This document shows, piece after piece, positions 63,096-64,000 of a stretch of DNA of 64,000 nt. This DNA is from Streptomyces sp. TP-A0356 (GTDB lineage: Bacteria > Actinomycetota > Actinomycetes > Streptomycetales > Streptomycetaceae). Numbering within the stretch: the first letter of the stretch is position 1; each line of letters opens with the position of its first letter. Under the pieces are notes generated by a model. That model searched no databases, was not told the DNA's origin, and saw only the letters and a list, made by a program, of their open reading frames with translations. The DNA is taken from positions 186,001 to 250,000 of the forward strand of contig NZ_BBZJ01000021.1 in the NCBI RefSeq assembly GCF_001417775.1, written 5' to 3'. The translations under genes and the position numbers were made by a program.

Positions 63096-64000
63096 GTGAC
63101 TGAGATCGAGATCGGGCGCGGCAAGCGCGGCCGCCGGGCGTACGCCTTCGACGACATCGCCGTCGTCCCCAGCCGCCGTACGCGGGACCCGAAGGAGGTC
63201 TCGATCGCCTGGCAGATCGACGCCTACCGCTTCGAGCTGCCCTTCCTGGCGGCCCCCATGGACTCGGTCGTCTCCCCGGCCACCGCCATCCACATCGGTG
63301 AGCTCGGCGGCCTCGGCGTGCTGAACCTCGAAGGCCTGTGGACGCGGTACGAGGACCCGCAGCCGCTCCTCGACGAGATCGCCGGGCTGCCCGCCGACGC
63401 CGCGACCCGCCGTCTCCAGGAGATCTACGCGGCTCCCATCAAGGAAGAGCTGATCGGGCAGCGCATCAAGGAGGTGCGCGACTCGGGCGTGGTCACCGCG
63501 GCCGCACTCTCCCCGCAGCGCACGGCCCAGTTCTCCAAGGCCGTGGTCGACGCGGGCGTGGACATCTTCGTCATCCGGGGTACGACGGTGTCGGCGGAGC
63601 ACGTCTCCCACTCGCACGAGCCGCTGAACCTGAAGCAGTTCATCTACGAGCTCGACGTCCCCGTGATCGTCGGCGGCTGCGCCACGTACACCGCGGCTCT
63701 GCACCTGATGCGCACCGGTGCGGCCGGCGTGCTGGTCGGCTTCGGCGGCGGCGCCGCGCACACCACGCGCAACGTTCTGGGCATCCAGGTCCCCATGGCC
63801 ACGGCCGTCGCGGACGTGGCGGCGGCCCGCCGCGACTACATGGACGAGTCCGGCGGCCGGTATGTGCACGTGATCGCGGACGGCGGCGTCGGCTGGTCCG
63901 GCGACCTGCCCAAGGCGATCGCCTGCGGCGCCGACGCCGTCATGATGGGCTCTCCGCTGGCCCGCGCCACGGACGCGCCCGGCAAGGGCCACCACTGGGG
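63096..64000 (+). CDS. guaB3: IMPDH-like protein GuaB3, 3' end beyond window
   Basis: At least 301 residues, GTG start at 63096 (MTEIEIGRGKRGRRAYAFDD). TIM-barrel IMPDH/GMPR-family protein without CBS domains. The phosphate-binding region (ADGGVGWSGDLPKAIA and GADAVMMGSPLA) is present, but the loop that should carry the catalytic Cys reads GGGAAHTTR, with no Cys. Family knowledge places this gene next to guaB in actinobacteria; its reaction is not settled. The end lies outside the window. Confidence 0.93.
   Translation, partial: MTEIEIGRGKRGRRAYAFDDIAVVPSRRTRDPKEVSIAWQIDAYRFELPFLAAPMDSVVSPATAIHIGELGGLGVLNLEGLWTRYEDPQPLLDEIAGLPADAATRRLQEIYAAPIKEELIGQRIKEVRDSGVVTAAALSPQRTAQFSKAVVDAGVDIFVIRGTTVSAEHVSHSHEPLNLKQFIYELDVPVIVGGCATYTAALHLMRTGAAGVLVGFGGGAAHTTRNVLGIQVPMATAVADVAAARRDYMDESGGRYVHVIADGGVGWSGDLPKAIACGADAVMMGSPLARATDAPGKGHHW

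Overview
The window is a high-GC chromosomal core segment from an actinomycete, almost certainly a Streptomyces. Three things show this: GTG starts and 1-4 base gene overlaps are common, third positions are strongly GC-biased, and a whiD-bldM-sigma-guaB-guaB3 block and a His-tailed GroEL1 are both present. Protein lengths and gene order match the S. coelicolor region from about SCO4656 to SCO4771. One difference is that tuf and rpsJ are direct neighbours here.

Region 1 (1-2448, minus strand) holds the start of a Ser/Thr kinase that runs off the left edge. Overlapping it by 4 bases is a 416-residue protein that appears to join a PIN/NYN-type ribonuclease domain, a four-cysteine knuckle and a C-terminal FHA domain. 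This pair is the least conventional part of the window.

Region 2 (2557-27473) is the ribosomal superoperon: rpsL-rpsG-fusA-tuf, then S10 (rpsJ to rpsQ), spc (rplN to rplO), secY-adk-map, infA-rpmJ-rpsM-rpsK-rpoA-rplQ, truA, and rplM-rpsI. One exported hypothetical gene (25252-26127) interrupts it on the opposite strand. rpsD is absent from the alpha operon. The rpsL and rpsJ leaders share a nearly identical 33-nt hairpin element. Several other structured spacers (fusA-tuf, rplW-rplB, rpsQ-rplN, rpsN-rpsH) are candidate regulatory sites.

Region 3 (27731-43194) is cell wall, cofactor and tRNA-modification housekeeping: glmM, coaA, glmS, acpS, a fused NAD(P)HX repair enzyme, alr, an alpha/beta hydrolase and the t6A set tsaE-tsaB-rimI-tsaD. 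A WhiJ-type cluster (DUF397 protein, XRE/DUF5753 regulator, divergent anti-sigma-like ATPase) sits inside it.

Region 4 (43208-52430) is more accessory: a PepSY-domain exported protein divergent from a two-component system, an LCP ligase, a DGPF protein with an ECF42-type sigma factor, a methyltransferase, and two tandem polysaccharide-deacetylase-like lipoproteins.

Region 5 (52907-64000) holds groES-groEL1 under two CIRCE operators, four metabolic or regulatory genes, and the developmental block whiD / bldM / shbA-like sigma / guaB / guaB3. guaB3 is cut by the right edge. A sigma-BldN-type promoter is readable in front of bldM. No rRNA, tRNA, CRISPR array, insertion sequence or prophage was recognised.
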